Notes: generated by a model not told the origin, from the letters alone. A stretch of 64,000 nucleotides of DNA from Marinicella meishanensis (GCF_019931145.1 NZ_JAIOUV010000006.1:248001-312000), one strand, 5' to 3'; positions 39,859-49,289 are shown, counted from the first letter of the stretch. Program-made: numbers and translations.

Positions 39859-42800
39859 ATGCCTGCCCGCTGTCGGTTCCATCTTTTGTGGTTGTTGTTG
39901 CTGGTGCTGCCAGCTCCGGTTTGGGCCAGCAGTGAACGGCAACAGGCCATCGACACCATCAAACAACAGCTGCAAAAAAACCGCAGTGATTGGTGGAAGC
40001 TGTCCGGTAAAATCAAGCACCACCTGGAGCACAAAGTCACCAACGTGGCCGATCGGCAATTGGTGGGGCTGGGCAAGATCCTCGGTCGGCAACAGCAATT
40101 GAACGAAGATTTGGCGGCTTTGGAAGCCGAACGAGAAGCGGCTTTCGAACAATGGCGGGCAGAATACCCCACGCGCACCCGTGCCGATTGGAAAAACAGT
40201 GGGGCTGAATACCGCTCAAACATCAAAATCAATGAAAAAATCAGGGCGGTGTGGAGTCGTTATATCCAAGACCAGTCCAACTACCGGCACCGGGTGTTGC
40301 CGGGTAAGGACGGCGAGTTGGCTGGCTTACAACGACAACAAGACGCCTTGTTGGAACAGCGGCGGCAATTGACCGCAGAACTCAAGCGGCTGGAAGCGAT
40401 GAGTGACGATGAGTTTTTGCGCCAAAAGGCCCCGGCCAGTGGTGCGAAGCCGTTGCGACTGGAGTTATTGGGCGATTCTTTGCGCTATGTCAAAGCGGGG
40501 GAAACCACACCTGTGAAACTGGTGGTCAGTGGCGGCAAACTGCCCATGGTGTTGGTTTATCGGGATGCCAACAAGGCCCTCAAATACATGCATCTGGACC
40601 GACGGGGACAACACGTGGTGAACCTGACATTCCGCGACGAAGACCAGAGCGGCATGCGGGTGTTCCGTTTAGAAGACGATGACATACCACATCGGGTCGA
40701 ATCGGTCACTGTGTCATTCCTGGTGGTGGCTGAGGAACCCAAAACGCCCGCCAAACCTGACCCTGGCAAAGCACCCAAGCCGACCCCAGGCAGCAGCGTG
40801 ACCCCCACAACTACGCCGGCAGACCGCGATGTCGATGGCATCCCCGATGATCAAGACAACTGTCCAGATGTGCCCAATCCAGATCAATTTGACCGCAACG
40901 GCGATGGGGTGGGTGATGACTGTGAGCCCACACCCCAAGATCAACCGCCAGCCGATCCATTGTTGCCTTTGACCGCAGAGTTCACCTGTGGCGACGCCTT
41001 TGAATTGTCGCCCAACGACGTGTTGTACCCCAAAACCTGCGATGTGTTGGTTTACAACGCCACCGACACCCATGAAAAAGTCAAGCTGCAAGCCATCTAT
41101 GACGAGAAACTGTTGGATGTGACTTTTGATGACCAGGCGGTGCAGGCCAGTTACCCGGTGACCCGCTTTTTGTTGCTCATCCGCACCCGCGTCACGGCAC
41201 CGGCCACCCTCACGCCTTTGACTTTGGTGGTGACCCATGGTGGTCAAGAGTTTTACCTGCACATCAACATCCAAATCTTGTTGCCCGAGCAGGAACCCAG
41301 CGCCGGTCCCGGCATCCGGCCACCGGCTGATGTGGCCCCCGGTTCGGGTGGTGAGTACTGTGTTTGGCGCTACAAATCATTTGGTGATCCGCCCAAATGC
41401 TTCAACATCGTGCGCGCCCAATGCGACAACAGCAACTATGCCGGCAAGACCCGCTATGAGCTGGTGGGTTCGGACATGACGGCTTTGGAATCAGCCCAAC
41501 GGGCCTTCCAGCTGAGTCCCTACAAAGGCGATGCTTACGGCTGCCATGCCGAACAGGTGCGCCCGCCGGTGATCAAAGACCGCGATCATGACGGGGTGCC
41601 CGATGATGACGACAATTGCCCGGATCACCCCAACCCCCATCAACGCAATTCAGACGACAACCCAGCCGGCGATGTCTGTCAACCGCCGCAGCCCAGACCA
41701 GATCCAGAGCCCGAACCCAGCACCGAACCCAGCACCGACCCCAGGCCTGATCCCGATGACCAACCAGCGGACAACCCGGTGCATGAAACCGACTGTTCGG
41801 CCTATCCAGGCACCGTGGCGGTGTGGGATGAAGCCAGCCAAGCCACCGGCTGTGTCTGTCCAGGTGATGCAGATTGGTATGATGCTTTGCAACGCTGTGC
41901 CTCCGCTTTGGATGAGCAAATCGCCAACACCGACTGTGGTGCCTACGGTCCGCATGCCCAGGCAGAGTGGGATCCGGCCAGTCAACAAGTGATGTGCGGT
42001 TGTGCGCCCAACCATGAATTTGATGCCAACAACCAATGCGTGCCGGTGGCCAGTGTCGGATCTTGCGCGTCCTATCCAGGTACCCAATGGGTCAACAACC
42101 AATGCCAATGTCCGGGCCAATTGGAATGGTCAGATGCCGCCCAGATGTGCGTGCCTTTGGCCGATTTGTCCAGTCAAGACATCAACTGCACGGCCTATCC
42201 GGGCACGGCCGCCTTTTGGGACCCCAGCCAAAACCAATGGCGCTGTCAATGTGTGGGTGCCAAGCAGTGGTCAGACTCGCTGGGCAGTTGTGCCTATCCT
42301 GAAGACGAACAGGTGGCTGCCACCGATTGTTCGGCCTATCCGGACACCATTGCCGAATACGATGCCTTCAGTGGCGGGGTGCATTGTCGATGTGTGCAAG
42401 CCGGCATGGTGTTGTCCAAAACCCAAGGCCAGTGCATGCCGCCAGAAGCCGCTGCAGTGGCTGACCATGATTGCAGTGCCTTTGGGGTGGGGGCCAGGGC
42501 ACAGGTGACAGGCCACAATCGGGTGCCGCAATGTGCTTGTGTGGCCGGTTATCACATGAACGCCGATGGCACCGCTTGTTTGGCCGATGTCGGCAGTGGT
42601 ACAGGTGTGGCTGGCGCCGCGCCGGTCACGCCGCCTGAGGTGATCAAAGAGGGCACCTGTGATGCCTTGACCCGGGCCGGCAGCAACGCCGCCGAGCGGC
42701 ACCGCTTCAACATGGTCGGTAAAACACAACTGTCTTTGCTGTATGAGACCTTCACCGCCGAAGACCGCATTAGGGTGTTGAATGCCGCAGAAAACAGTTT

Positions 42801-42948
42801 GTGGGATTCGGGTTGTGTGGGCACCCGCGGCAAAACCAACCAAGTCATCAACTTACCGCCGGGTACCGAAACCATTTACATCGATGTCCACCCACGCTGT
42901 GACGGCGATTCGAACACCAAGTGGAATTTCACCGCATCGTGCCAGTGA
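39859..42948 (+). CDS. Large secreted Cys-rich protein with thrombospondin type-3 repeats
   Basis: 1029 residues from ATG 39859; an earlier in-frame start at 39640 would lie inside the preceding gene. Signal peptide about 1-26. Residues 30-190 form a charged coiled coil. Two calcium-binding thrombospondin type-3 repeats (DRDVDGIPDDQDNCPD, about 325; DRDHDGVPDDDDNCPD, about 575) flank a Cys-containing beta domain, with Pro/Asp/Glu-rich linkers. From about 640 to 910 come six repeats of ~45 residues with four cysteines each (C-x-AYPG, C-x-C, C), EGF-like in spacing. A final domain (about 920-1029) has a PPGTETIYIDVHPRC strand. The order suggests a calcium-stiffened surface or periplasmic fibre; the function is unknown. 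Confidence 0.75.
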   Translation: MPARCRFHLLWLLLLVLPAPVWASSERQQAIDTIKQQLQKNRSDWWKLSGKIKHHLEHKVTNVADRQLVGLGKILGRQQQLNEDLAALEAEREAAFEQWRAEYPTRTRADWKNSGAEYRSNIKINEKIRAVWSRYIQDQSNYRHRVLPGKDGELAGLQRQQDALLEQRRQLTAELKRLEAMSDDEFLRQKAPASGAKPLRLELLGDSLRYVKAGETTPVKLVVSGGKLPMVLVYRDANKALKYMHLDRRGQHVVNLTFRDEDQSGMRVFRLEDDDIPHRVESVTVSFLVVAEEPKTPAKPDPGKAPKPTPGSSVTPTTTPADRDVDGIPDDQDNCPDVPNPDQFDRNGDGVGDDCEPTPQDQPPADPLLPLTAEFTCGDAFELSPNDVLYPKTCDVLVYNATDTHEKVKLQAIYDEKLLDVTFDDQAVQASYPVTRFLLLIRTRVTAPATLTPLTLVVTHGGQEFYLHINIQILLPEQEPSAGPGIRPPADVAPGSGGEYCVWRYKSFGDPPKCFNIVRAQCDNSNYAGKTRYELVGSDMTALESAQRAFQLSPYKGDAYGCHAEQVRPPVIKDRDHDGVPDDDDNCPDHPNPHQRNSDDNPAGDVCQPPQPRPDPEPEPSTEPSTDPRPDPDDQPADNPVHETDCSAYPGTVAVWDEASQATGCVCPGDADWYDALQRCASALDEQIANTDCGAYGPHAQAEWDPASQQVMCGCAPNHEFDANNQCVPVASVGSCASYPGTQWVNNQCQCPGQLEWSDAAQMCVPLADLSSQDINCTAYPGTAAFWDPSQNQWRCQCVGAKQWSDSLGSCAYPEDEQVAATDCSAYPDTIAEYDAFSGGVHCRCVQAGMVLSKTQGQCMPPEAAAVADHDCSAFGVGARAQVTGHNRVPQCACVAGYHMNADGTACLADVGSGTGVAGAAPVTPPEVIKEGTCDALTRAGSNAAERHRFNMVGKTQLSLLYETFTAEDRIRVLNAAENSLWDSGCVGTRGKTNQVINLPPGTETIYIDVHPRCDGDSNTKWNFTASCQ

Positions 42949-42969
42949 CCCAAGGTTGGGGTTGGTGCA

Positions 42970-45669
42970 TCAGAGCGCGCTGATCTTTTGCAGCAATGTG
43001 AGGCATTTTTGTGTGAGGAAATTGGCCAGGCCTTTTTTCTCTTGCAAGATGTCACAAGCCTGTTGGGTCAGGGTTTGATCGGATTGTTGGTCGATGAATT
43101 GCACCATCGCTTGGGCATACATCACCTCACCCAACAACCAATGCCTCGGCGGCAATTTCTGCTGGCGAATGGCTAGGGCTTGTTGAATCAAGTCCCGGCC
43201 TTCGGCCATGGCCCCCAGGGCCACTTTGGCCCGCCCCAAGCCCAAATAGCTGTAGGACAAGTACAAATGACCCTCGGGTAACGCGTTTTGTCTGATCTGC
43301 AATGACTTTTCGAGGAAGTCATGGGCGGCTTGAAACTCATTCAACTCCAACAGGGTGTTGGCCATGTTGGTGTACACCGAGGCGGTTTGCGGGTGCGTTT
43401 CACCCCGGGTGGTGATGATGGGGTCCTTAATCGACTGGTAAATCGCCAGGGCTTCGGCAAATTCACTGTTTTCATGGTGCACCATGGCCAGATTATTCCA
43501 GGCGTCATTGATCCGCATGTGGCCGGGCTCCAAGGTTTGCTGCCTGACTGCCAATGCTTGTTGTAAAAAGGGCAGTGCTTCATGCGGTTTACCGGCATCA
43601 TTCAACAACAGCCCCAGGTTGGTCAGTGACTGGGCTTGATCCGGATGGGGTGCGGTGAAGATGCCTTGGCGCAGTTCAATGGCCTGACGGAAGTATTGTT
43701 CACCTTGATCCAGGTTGCCTTGCAAGTAATGGGCCAAACCTAAATTGTTGATGTTGGTGGCGTAGTCGTTGTCCAATATTGGACCAGGGCGGTCACCCCA
43801 AGCGGATTCTCTGATGGCCTTGGTTTGTGACAACAAGGCTTGCACTTGTTCGTATTTGCCTTGCCGGAAATAAACCGCTGTCAGGTCGTTGAGGCTCTCG
43901 GCATAGCGGATGTCATTTGCACCATGGATGGCCTCGTGCAAATGGGTGGCTTGTAGGCCGAGTTGTTCCGCTGCGGCCAAATCACCTTGCAACATTTTGA
44001 CCCGGCTGAGTTTGCTTTGCGTGGCGGCCAATTCAGCGCCGTGCTGATCGGGCTGTTGTTGAAACACGGCCAATGCTTGCAGCAGCCAGGCCTCAGCTTG
44101 GTCAAAATGGGCCTGCAGGCGTTCATTTTCTCCCAACAGCATCATGCTTTTGGCCATTGCGAAGACATCCTTTTCTGGCAACTGTGAACGGATTTCATGG
44201 GCGTCTTCCAACACGCTCTGGGCTTGCTGGTAATTGCCCAAATTCTGATAAGTGACAGCGATCTCTTCCAGCAAATCGGCTTCCACTGCCGAGGGTTGTT
44301 GGAAGGTGCCGCGAATGCGTTCCAAGCCGATGTCGAGCACTTCAGTGGCGCTGACTTCCTTGCCGGGAATTCGATTGGGGTCAGCCACCTGAAACACATC
44401 CACCAACAAGTCTTTCACCGTCACCGCTTTGTCGCGTTCGGCTGACAATGCTTGGTTGTGGCGGTTGGTCATGACCGTCAAGGCGGCCAACAGGGCCGCC
44501 ACAGTGAACGTGAAAGACAACAACAGTTTGTGGCGTTTGGCATAGGTCAGCAGCCGGTACGGGATGCTGGGGTGTCGCGCACTGACACCATAACCAGTGG
44601 CATATTTGTGCAAGTCATCGGCCATGGCCGCTGCTGTTTGGTAGCGATCTGCCGGTAATGGTTGTAGGGCCTTGGCCAAGATCCATTGTAAATCAGACTG
44701 ACAGCGCCGCCGCACCGCTGCCACGCTGGCTTGACACTGCTGGGCCACCCGTTTTTGTTCCGCGTCAGACAGGCTGCGCCAGTGATCGGACAACAGGGGC
44801 CATTGATGCCCCGCTTTATCAACCTGTTGGGGGGCTTTGAGGGTTAACAATTCAAACAACAGTTGGCCCAACTGATGGATGTCGGTGCTGGTGATGATTT
44901 TCTGTCGTTGTTCGTGCTCAGGGGTTTGGTAATCAATCGAATAACCTTTGATGTCATCCTGGTGCTGGTGCATGATGCGGGCAATGCCAAAATCCAGCAG
45001 TTTCACCTCGCCTGAGTCACTGACCAAGATGTTGGAAGGCTTGATATCGCCATGAATCACCAGATGTTGGTGGGCGTATTGGATGGCTTTGAGCACGTCC
45101 TGGAACAAGCCCAAGCGGGCATCGATGGGCAGTCGGTGTTGCGCGGCATAGGCCGCAATGTGTTGACCGTTGACCAATTCCATCACAAAATACGACTGGC
45201 CACTGTCGGTCACCCCGGAATCATACAACTGCACGATGTTGGGGTGCACCAAACTGGCCAAGATTTCCTTTTCGTGTGCAAACAGCGCCAGGTTGTGATC
45301 CAGTTGCAAGTCAATGGGCATCATTTTGATGATGACTTCACGCTCAAATTCACCATCGGCCCGGCGGGCCAGGAAAATGCTGCCCATGCCGCCTTGCTTG
45401 ATGATGTTTTGGATTTGGTATTGACCGACTTGAAAATCACGAAAACAGTGGTCCTCAATTTCATTCAACTGAGCCCCTGAGATGGAGTCTTCCAAGCCAG
45501 TGAAATAAGCTTCAGAGGCCAGGGCAGTGGCCAACAAGGCATGCACTTCATCGGCCATGCTTGGGTCACCCTGACTGGCTTGATCGATGAATGCCGCTTG
45601 TTCTGACGCTGGTAACTCCAAGGCCGCCAAGAACACCTCATGGGCTGGGTTGTTGGATGCTTGGTTCAT
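42970..45669 (-). CDS. Serine/threonine protein kinase with membrane helix and TPR domain
   Basis: 899 residues from ATG 45669, which overlaps the sigma gene by 4 nt (ATGA); the open frame further upstream is only the other frame of that gene. The kinase domain (about 82-350) has GGMGSIFLARR, catalytic K115, HGDIKPSN with D208 and DFG at 226-228. The His-Gly-Asp in place of His-Arg-Asp makes it a non-RD kinase. One membrane helix lies at about 380-402. The rest (about 420-895) is a series of tetratricopeptide repeats. It is cotranscribed with the ECF sigma factor, so it probably controls that factor; see findings. Confidence 0.9.
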   Translation of the reverse strand: MNQASNNPAHEVFLAALELPASEQAAFIDQASQGDPSMADEVHALLATALASEAYFTGLEDSISGAQLNEIEDHCFRDFQVGQYQIQNIIKQGGMGSIFLARRADGEFEREVIIKMMPIDLQLDHNLALFAHEKEILASLVHPNIVQLYDSGVTDSGQSYFVMELVNGQHIAAYAAQHRLPIDARLGLFQDVLKAIQYAHQHLVIHGDIKPSNILVSDSGEVKLLDFGIARIMHQHQDDIKGYSIDYQTPEHEQRQKIITSTDIHQLGQLLFELLTLKAPQQVDKAGHQWPLLSDHWRSLSDAEQKRVAQQCQASVAAVRRRCQSDLQWILAKALQPLPADRYQTAAAMADDLHKYATGYGVSARHPSIPYRLLTYAKRHKLLLSFTFTVAALLAALTVMTNRHNQALSAERDKAVTVKDLLVDVFQVADPNRIPGKEVSATEVLDIGLERIRGTFQQPSAVEADLLEEIAVTYQNLGNYQQAQSVLEDAHEIRSQLPEKDVFAMAKSMMLLGENERLQAHFDQAEAWLLQALAVFQQQPDQHGAELAATQSKLSRVKMLQGDLAAAEQLGLQATHLHEAIHGANDIRYAESLNDLTAVYFRQGKYEQVQALLSQTKAIRESAWGDRPGPILDNDYATNINNLGLAHYLQGNLDQGEQYFRQAIELRQGIFTAPHPDQAQSLTNLGLLLNDAGKPHEALPFLQQALAVRQQTLEPGHMRINDAWNNLAMVHHENSEFAEALAIYQSIKDPIITTRGETHPQTASVYTNMANTLLELNEFQAAHDFLEKSLQIRQNALPEGHLYLSYSYLGLGRAKVALGAMAEGRDLIQQALAIRQQKLPPRHWLLGEVMYAQAMVQFIDQQSDQTLTQQACDILQEKKGLANFLTQKCLTLLQKISAL

Positions 45670-46172
45670 GTTGACAGGCGTTGAAACAACAAGGTTTTGG
45701 CCAGGGTCCAGTCGCGTTTGGCGGTGGCCAAGGATAGGCCCATGACCTCGGCCGTTTCGGCCATGGTCAGCCCCCCAAAAAAGCGGCAGGTGACGGTGTC
45801 GGCCAGGCGTTTGTTGTCTTGCTCCAGGCCCACCAGGGCTTCTTCCAGGGCCAAAATTTCTTGGCTGCGACTGGCCGAAACCAAATCCACCTGTTCCAGG
45901 GACAGTTCCTGACTGAATTCCCCGCGTTTTTTGGCGCTCCAAATGCGGGCGTTGTCGATGATGATGTTGCGCATGGCCACCGAAGTCAGGTAAAACAATT
46001 CCTTTTCATTGGCCACCTCGGTGTTGTTTTTGACCAGATTCAAATAAGCTTCATGGACGATGCTGCGGGTGCCCAAACTGTGTTTGCTGTAGACCCGACT
46101 GCGCTGAACCCGCGCCAACCGTTTGAGGTCTTCGTAGATGGCGGGCAACAAACTGTCCAAGTCTTGGGTCAT
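45666..46172 (-). CDS. ECF sigma factor (PF07638 type)
   Basis: 168 residues with region 2 (about 15-85: RSIVHEAYLNLVKNN, LTSVAMRNIIIDNARI) and region 4 (about 110-165, with the helix-turn-helix GGLTMAETAEVMGLSLATAKRDWTLA). This matches the Sigma70_ECF family in which the factor sits with a Ser/Thr kinase instead of an anti-sigma gene. No anti-sigma factor is seen nearby. It overlaps the kinase gene by 4 nt, which implies coupled translation. The upstream region has a TATAAT -10. Confidence 0.88.
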   Translation of the reverse strand: MTQDLDSLLPAIYEDLKRLARVQRSRVYSKHSLGTRSIVHEAYLNLVKNNTEVANEKELFYLTSVAMRNIIIDNARIWSAKKRGEFSQELSLEQVDLVSASRSQEILALEEALVGLEQDNKRLADTVTCRFFGGLTMAETAEVMGLSLATAKRDWTLAKTLLFQRLST

Positions 46173-46218
46173 GGCGCAAGGTCAATCATCAGATGTGCAA
46201 ATCAATTTCTCTTGCTTC

Positions 46219-46249
46219 ATTATAAAATCAGCGGGGCGGGGTTTGTCAC
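46219..46249 (-). promoter_or_regulatory. Probable sigma-70 promoter of the ECF/kinase operon
   Basis: TATAAT (46219-46224) and GTGACA (46244-46249) on the minus strand with a 19-nt spacer, 47 nt before the sigma ATG. The spacer is longer than ideal. Confidence 0.4.
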
Positions 46250-46280
46250 CCATTTTTTGCGCTCTGGAGGGTTTGTTGGC

Positions 46281-48110
46281 TTATTGGGCCGTTGGGTGCA
46301 GGAAATCGTAGATGGTTTGGGCCATGGTGTGACTGATGCCGGTCACTTTGGTGATGTCTTCCAAGCTGGCTTTGTTCAAGCCCTGCAAGCCACCGAAGTG
46401 TTTCAACAATTGATTGCGGCGTTTTTCGCCCACCCCGGGGATGTCTTCCAGGGTCGAAGTGGTGCGGGACTTTTTGTAGGCTTTGCGGTGCGATTTGATG
46501 GCAAAGCGGTGGGCTTCATCGCGAATGAATTGAATCATCAGCGACAACAAACCGTGGCTTTCGGGTTTGATGTATTGTTTGGTTTCGGGTAAGTAAATGC
46601 GTTCTTCGCCGGCCGTGCGGTGATCGTCTTTGGTCACCCCAATCACCTGGATGTCCTCAATTTCGTGCTCCGCGAGGATGGCCAAGGCTTGATTGACTTG
46701 GCCTTTGCCGCCATCGATGACGAACACATTGGGGTGTCCCAAGTCGCTTTTTTTGATGCTGGCCAAGCGTTTGGTGATGACCTGGCGCATGGCGGCGTAG
46801 TCATCCGCAGCGGTGATGTTCTCCATGATGTATTGGCGGTATTGTTTTTTCACCGCACCATTGTCATCAAACACCACGCACGAGGCGCGGGTGTGTTCGC
46901 CCATTTGGTGGCTGATGTCAAAACACTCAACCCGTTGGGGCGGGTCCGCAAAACCCAGCTCTTGTTGCCACATGGCCCATTTGTTGTGCCAGGTTTGGTA
47001 TTTGCTGGCTTTGACGGCCAAGGCGTTGCGCATGTTCTCTTCAGCTTGTTGCAGCAACTTCAAACGATTGCCCCGGGGTTTGGCGGTGACGAACAGCTTT
47101 TTGCCTTTGATCGCCGAAAGCAGTTCAGCCAAGTCTGCTTTGTCGGTCGGTTCGGTGTTGCACAGCACCGCATCGGCGGTGATTTGGTCGCCGTAATACA
47201 AGCCCATGAAGGCCGCCAAAAATTCATCCAACGGGGTGTCTTTTGGGGTGGTGGGAAAGTGGTTGCGGTAGCCCATGAATTGACCGTTTCTGACCGTGCC
47301 AACGGTGGCGATGTAGAGTTTGGCTTGGTGGCCCACAGCAATCAGGTCGAAATTGTCATCCGGCTGCAATTCCACGGTTTGCCGTGACTGAATCATGCGG
47401 ATGGCTTTGATTTGATCCCGGTAGCGTGCGGCTTCCTCGTAATGTTGGGCCGTGGCGGCTTGCTCCATGCGGTGCATCAGGGAATCCACCACCTGGTTGG
47501 ATTTGCCTTCAATGAAGTCAAAGGTGTATTGCAGTTGTTGTTGGTACTCAGCCGGCGTCACATAACCCACACACGGCGCCGTGCAGCGATTGATTTGGTG
47601 TTGTAAACAAGGTCTGGAGCGGTTGTGAAAGGTGCTGTTGTTGCATTGTCGGACTTGAAAAACTTTTTGCAGGAAATCCAAGGAGTTCCTGACATAAGCG
47701 GCAGACGGGAACGGGCCAAAATACCGACCCTGGCTTTGTTTCTTGCCGCGCCTGAACTCCAACAAGGGGTATTCATCTTCGCCAATTGAACAGTAAATAT
47801 AGGGGTAGCTTTTGCCGTCTTTGAGCAACACGTTGTAACGTGGGTTGTGCTGTTTGATCAGTTGGTTTTCCAGCAGCAAGGCTTCGGCTTCTGAGCGGGT
47901 GATGTGAAAGGCCATGTGATCAATGGCCGCCACCAGTGCCATGGTTTTGTTGTCCTTGGCTTTGCCGGTGAAGTAACTGGCCACCCGGTTTTTCAGCACC
48001 CGGGCTTTGCCCACATAAATCACCTCATCATCGGCGTCGAACATTTGATAGACGCCTGGCGACTTGGGCAAGGTCTTGACGAATTTTTGGTGGTCAAAGG
48101 AGGGCATCAA
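46281..48110 (-). CDS. uvrC: UvrABC system protein C
   Basis: 609 residues (E. coli 610). The N-terminal GIY-YIG nuclease begins SPGVYQMFDADDEVIYVGKA. The UVR helix pair lies at about 200-235, and the RNase H-like nuclease core has ECFDISHQMGEHTRASCVVF and VFVIDGGKGQ. The tandem helix-hairpin-helix (DIPGVGEKRRNQLLKHFGG and the following KVTGISHTMAQTI) ends the protein. The enzyme makes both incisions in nucleotide excision repair. It begins 6 nt after moaE on the same strand, an unusual position for uvrC. Confidence 0.97.
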   Translation of the reverse strand: MMPSFDHQKFVKTLPKSPGVYQMFDADDEVIYVGKARVLKNRVASYFTGKAKDNKTMALVAAIDHMAFHITRSEAEALLLENQLIKQHNPRYNVLLKDGKSYPYIYCSIGEDEYPLLEFRRGKKQSQGRYFGPFPSAAYVRNSLDFLQKVFQVRQCNNSTFHNRSRPCLQHQINRCTAPCVGYVTPAEYQQQLQYTFDFIEGKSNQVVDSLMHRMEQAATAQHYEEAARYRDQIKAIRMIQSRQTVELQPDDNFDLIAVGHQAKLYIATVGTVRNGQFMGYRNHFPTTPKDTPLDEFLAAFMGLYYGDQITADAVLCNTEPTDKADLAELLSAIKGKKLFVTAKPRGNRLKLLQQAEENMRNALAVKASKYQTWHNKWAMWQQELGFADPPQRVECFDISHQMGEHTRASCVVFDDNGAVKKQYRQYIMENITAADDYAAMRQVITKRLASIKKSDLGHPNVFVIDGGKGQVNQALAILAEHEIEDIQVIGVTKDDHRTAGEERIYLPETKQYIKPESHGLLSLMIQFIRDEAHRFAIKSHRKAYKKSRTTSTLEDIPGVGEKRRNQLLKHFGGLQGLNKASLEDITKVTGISHTMAQTIYDFLHPTAQ

Positions 48111-48116
48111 ACAGGG

Positions 48117-48545
48117 TTACAGGTTGGCTTCAACCCAGCCAGAATCGCCGTTTTTGTAATGCTCTTTTTTCCAAATGGGCACCTGCGCTTTGGTTTGATT
48201 CAAAATGAATTCACAGGCCGCAAAAGCAGCCTGACGGTGATCGGCCGAAACCCCTACCCAGATGGCCATGTCGCCGATTTGCAATTGACCCACCCGGTGG
48301 CAACAAACCGCGGCATTGATATCAAATTGCTGCATCGCCTGATCGATGATTTGCTGACCCACTTGTTGGGCCAGTTTTTCATGGGCTTCATAGTGCAGTT
48401 CGGTGACTGCAGCGGTTTCATCCTGGGCGGTTTTGTTGTGGTTCCTGACCCAGCCTTCAAAATTGACAAAGCCGCCACTGCGGGGATTTTTGACCTGGGC
48501 TTTGAGTGCTTGCGCGTCGATGGGTTGCTCGCTGAGGGTAAACAT
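48117..48545 (-). CDS. moaE: Molybdopterin synthase catalytic subunit
   Basis: 142 residues (E. coli 150). Typical blocks are NPRSGGFVNFEGWVRNHN, LHYEAHEKLA, CCHRVGQLQIGDMAIWVGVSADHRQAAF and IWKKEHYKNG with the catalytic lysine. With MoaD it adds two sulfurs to cyclic pyranopterin monophosphate. It directly abuts moaD (0-nt gap) and precedes uvrC by 6 nt. Confidence 0.95.
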   Translation of the reverse strand: MFTLSEQPIDAQALKAQVKNPRSGGFVNFEGWVRNHNKTAQDETAAVTELHYEAHEKLAQQVGQQIIDQAMQQFDINAAVCCHRVGQLQIGDMAIWVGVSADHRQAAFAACEFILNQTKAQVPIWKKEHYKNGDSGWVEANL

Positions 48546-48806
48546 TCAACCCCCGGAGGCCGGTGGCAAGAAGCCGATCACATCACCGGCTTGAAAACCG
48601 GCATCCCATTCGACGAACGTGTCGTTGATGATGGGGCGTATCTGTTGTTGCTGTGGGGCGTTGGGCTGTTGCGCACGCAAGGCTTGATACAGTTGCTGCA
48701 CATTTGTGGGTACACCAGGTTCCAAACGGTGCTCGATGGTTTGGGCCGCAAAGGTGTCTTTCAACTGGCCATACAATTCAATGGTGATGGTTGTTGCTGA
48801 GTTCAT
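48546..48806 (-). CDS. moaD: Molybdopterin synthase sulfur carrier subunit
   Basis: 86 residues from ATG 48806, overlapping moaC by 4 nt (ATGA). The ubiquitin-like fold begins ITIELYGQLKDTF and ends with the required Gly-Gly (LPPASGG), on which the thiocarboxylate forms. The size and position between moaC and moaE agree. A longer frame to 48977 is only the shadow of moaC. Confidence 0.93.
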   Translation of the reverse strand: MNSATTITIELYGQLKDTFAAQTIEHRLEPGVPTNVQQLYQALRAQQPNAPQQQQIRPIINDTFVEWDAGFQAGDVIGFLPPASGG

Positions 48807-49282
48807 GTTTTTTTGTGGTCGGTTTTGCCGCCGGTTTTTTCGAGTAATTGGGTGGGGCCGATGATGATGTCGTGGCTCAGGGCTTTGCACATGTCGTAAA
48901 CCGTCAGGGCCGCCACACTGGCCCCGGTCAAGGCCTCCATCTCCACCCCGGTTTTGGCCAATACTTGGCAGCGGCATTGAATCAGCAAGTGCTTGGCGGC
49001 ATCGACTTGAATTTCAATGTCGCATTTTTCCAGGGGCAATGGGTGACAAAAAGGAATCAAGTCATGGGTCTTTTTCGCGGCCATCACACCGGCGATGATG
49101 GCGGTGTGAAACACCGGTCCTTTCTTGCTTTGGATGTCACCATCCAACAAGGCGTCTTGCACGGCAGGTGGCAATTGCACCCGGGTTTGGGCCACGGCGG
49201 TGCGAACAGTGGCAGTTTTGCCGCTGACATCCACCATGGTGGGGTTGTTTTGGGCATCAATGTGACTCAGGTCTTGGGTCAT
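48803..49282 (-). CDS. moaC: Cyclic pyranopterin monophosphate synthase accessory/cyclase subunit
   Basis: 159 residues (E. coli 161). Family motifs DLSHIDAQNNPTMVDVSGK, then KKTHDLIPFCHPLPLEKCDIE, TGVEMEALTGASVAALTVYDMCKA and the conserved C-terminal lysine region. It turns the MoaA product into cyclic pyranopterin monophosphate. It starts 8 nt after moaA and overlaps moaD by 4 nt. Confidence 0.96.
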   Translation of the reverse strand: MTQDLSHIDAQNNPTMVDVSGKTATVRTAVAQTRVQLPPAVQDALLDGDIQSKKGPVFHTAIIAGVMAAKKTHDLIPFCHPLPLEKCDIEIQVDAAKHLLIQCRCQVLAKTGVEMEALTGASVAALTVYDMCKALSHDIIIGPTQLLEKTGGKTDHKKT

Positions 49283-49289
49283 GGGTGGG

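Noticed and set aside
42970-45669. Pseudokinase
   Set aside because: The ATP lysine K115, the catalytic D208 and the DFG Asp 226 are all present; only the Arg of HRD is changed.
45670-45942. N-terminal extension of the kinase gene
   Set aside because: The open frame lies wholly within the sigma-factor gene in another frame; the ATG at 45669 overlaps its stop as ATGA and gives a normal kinase N-terminus.
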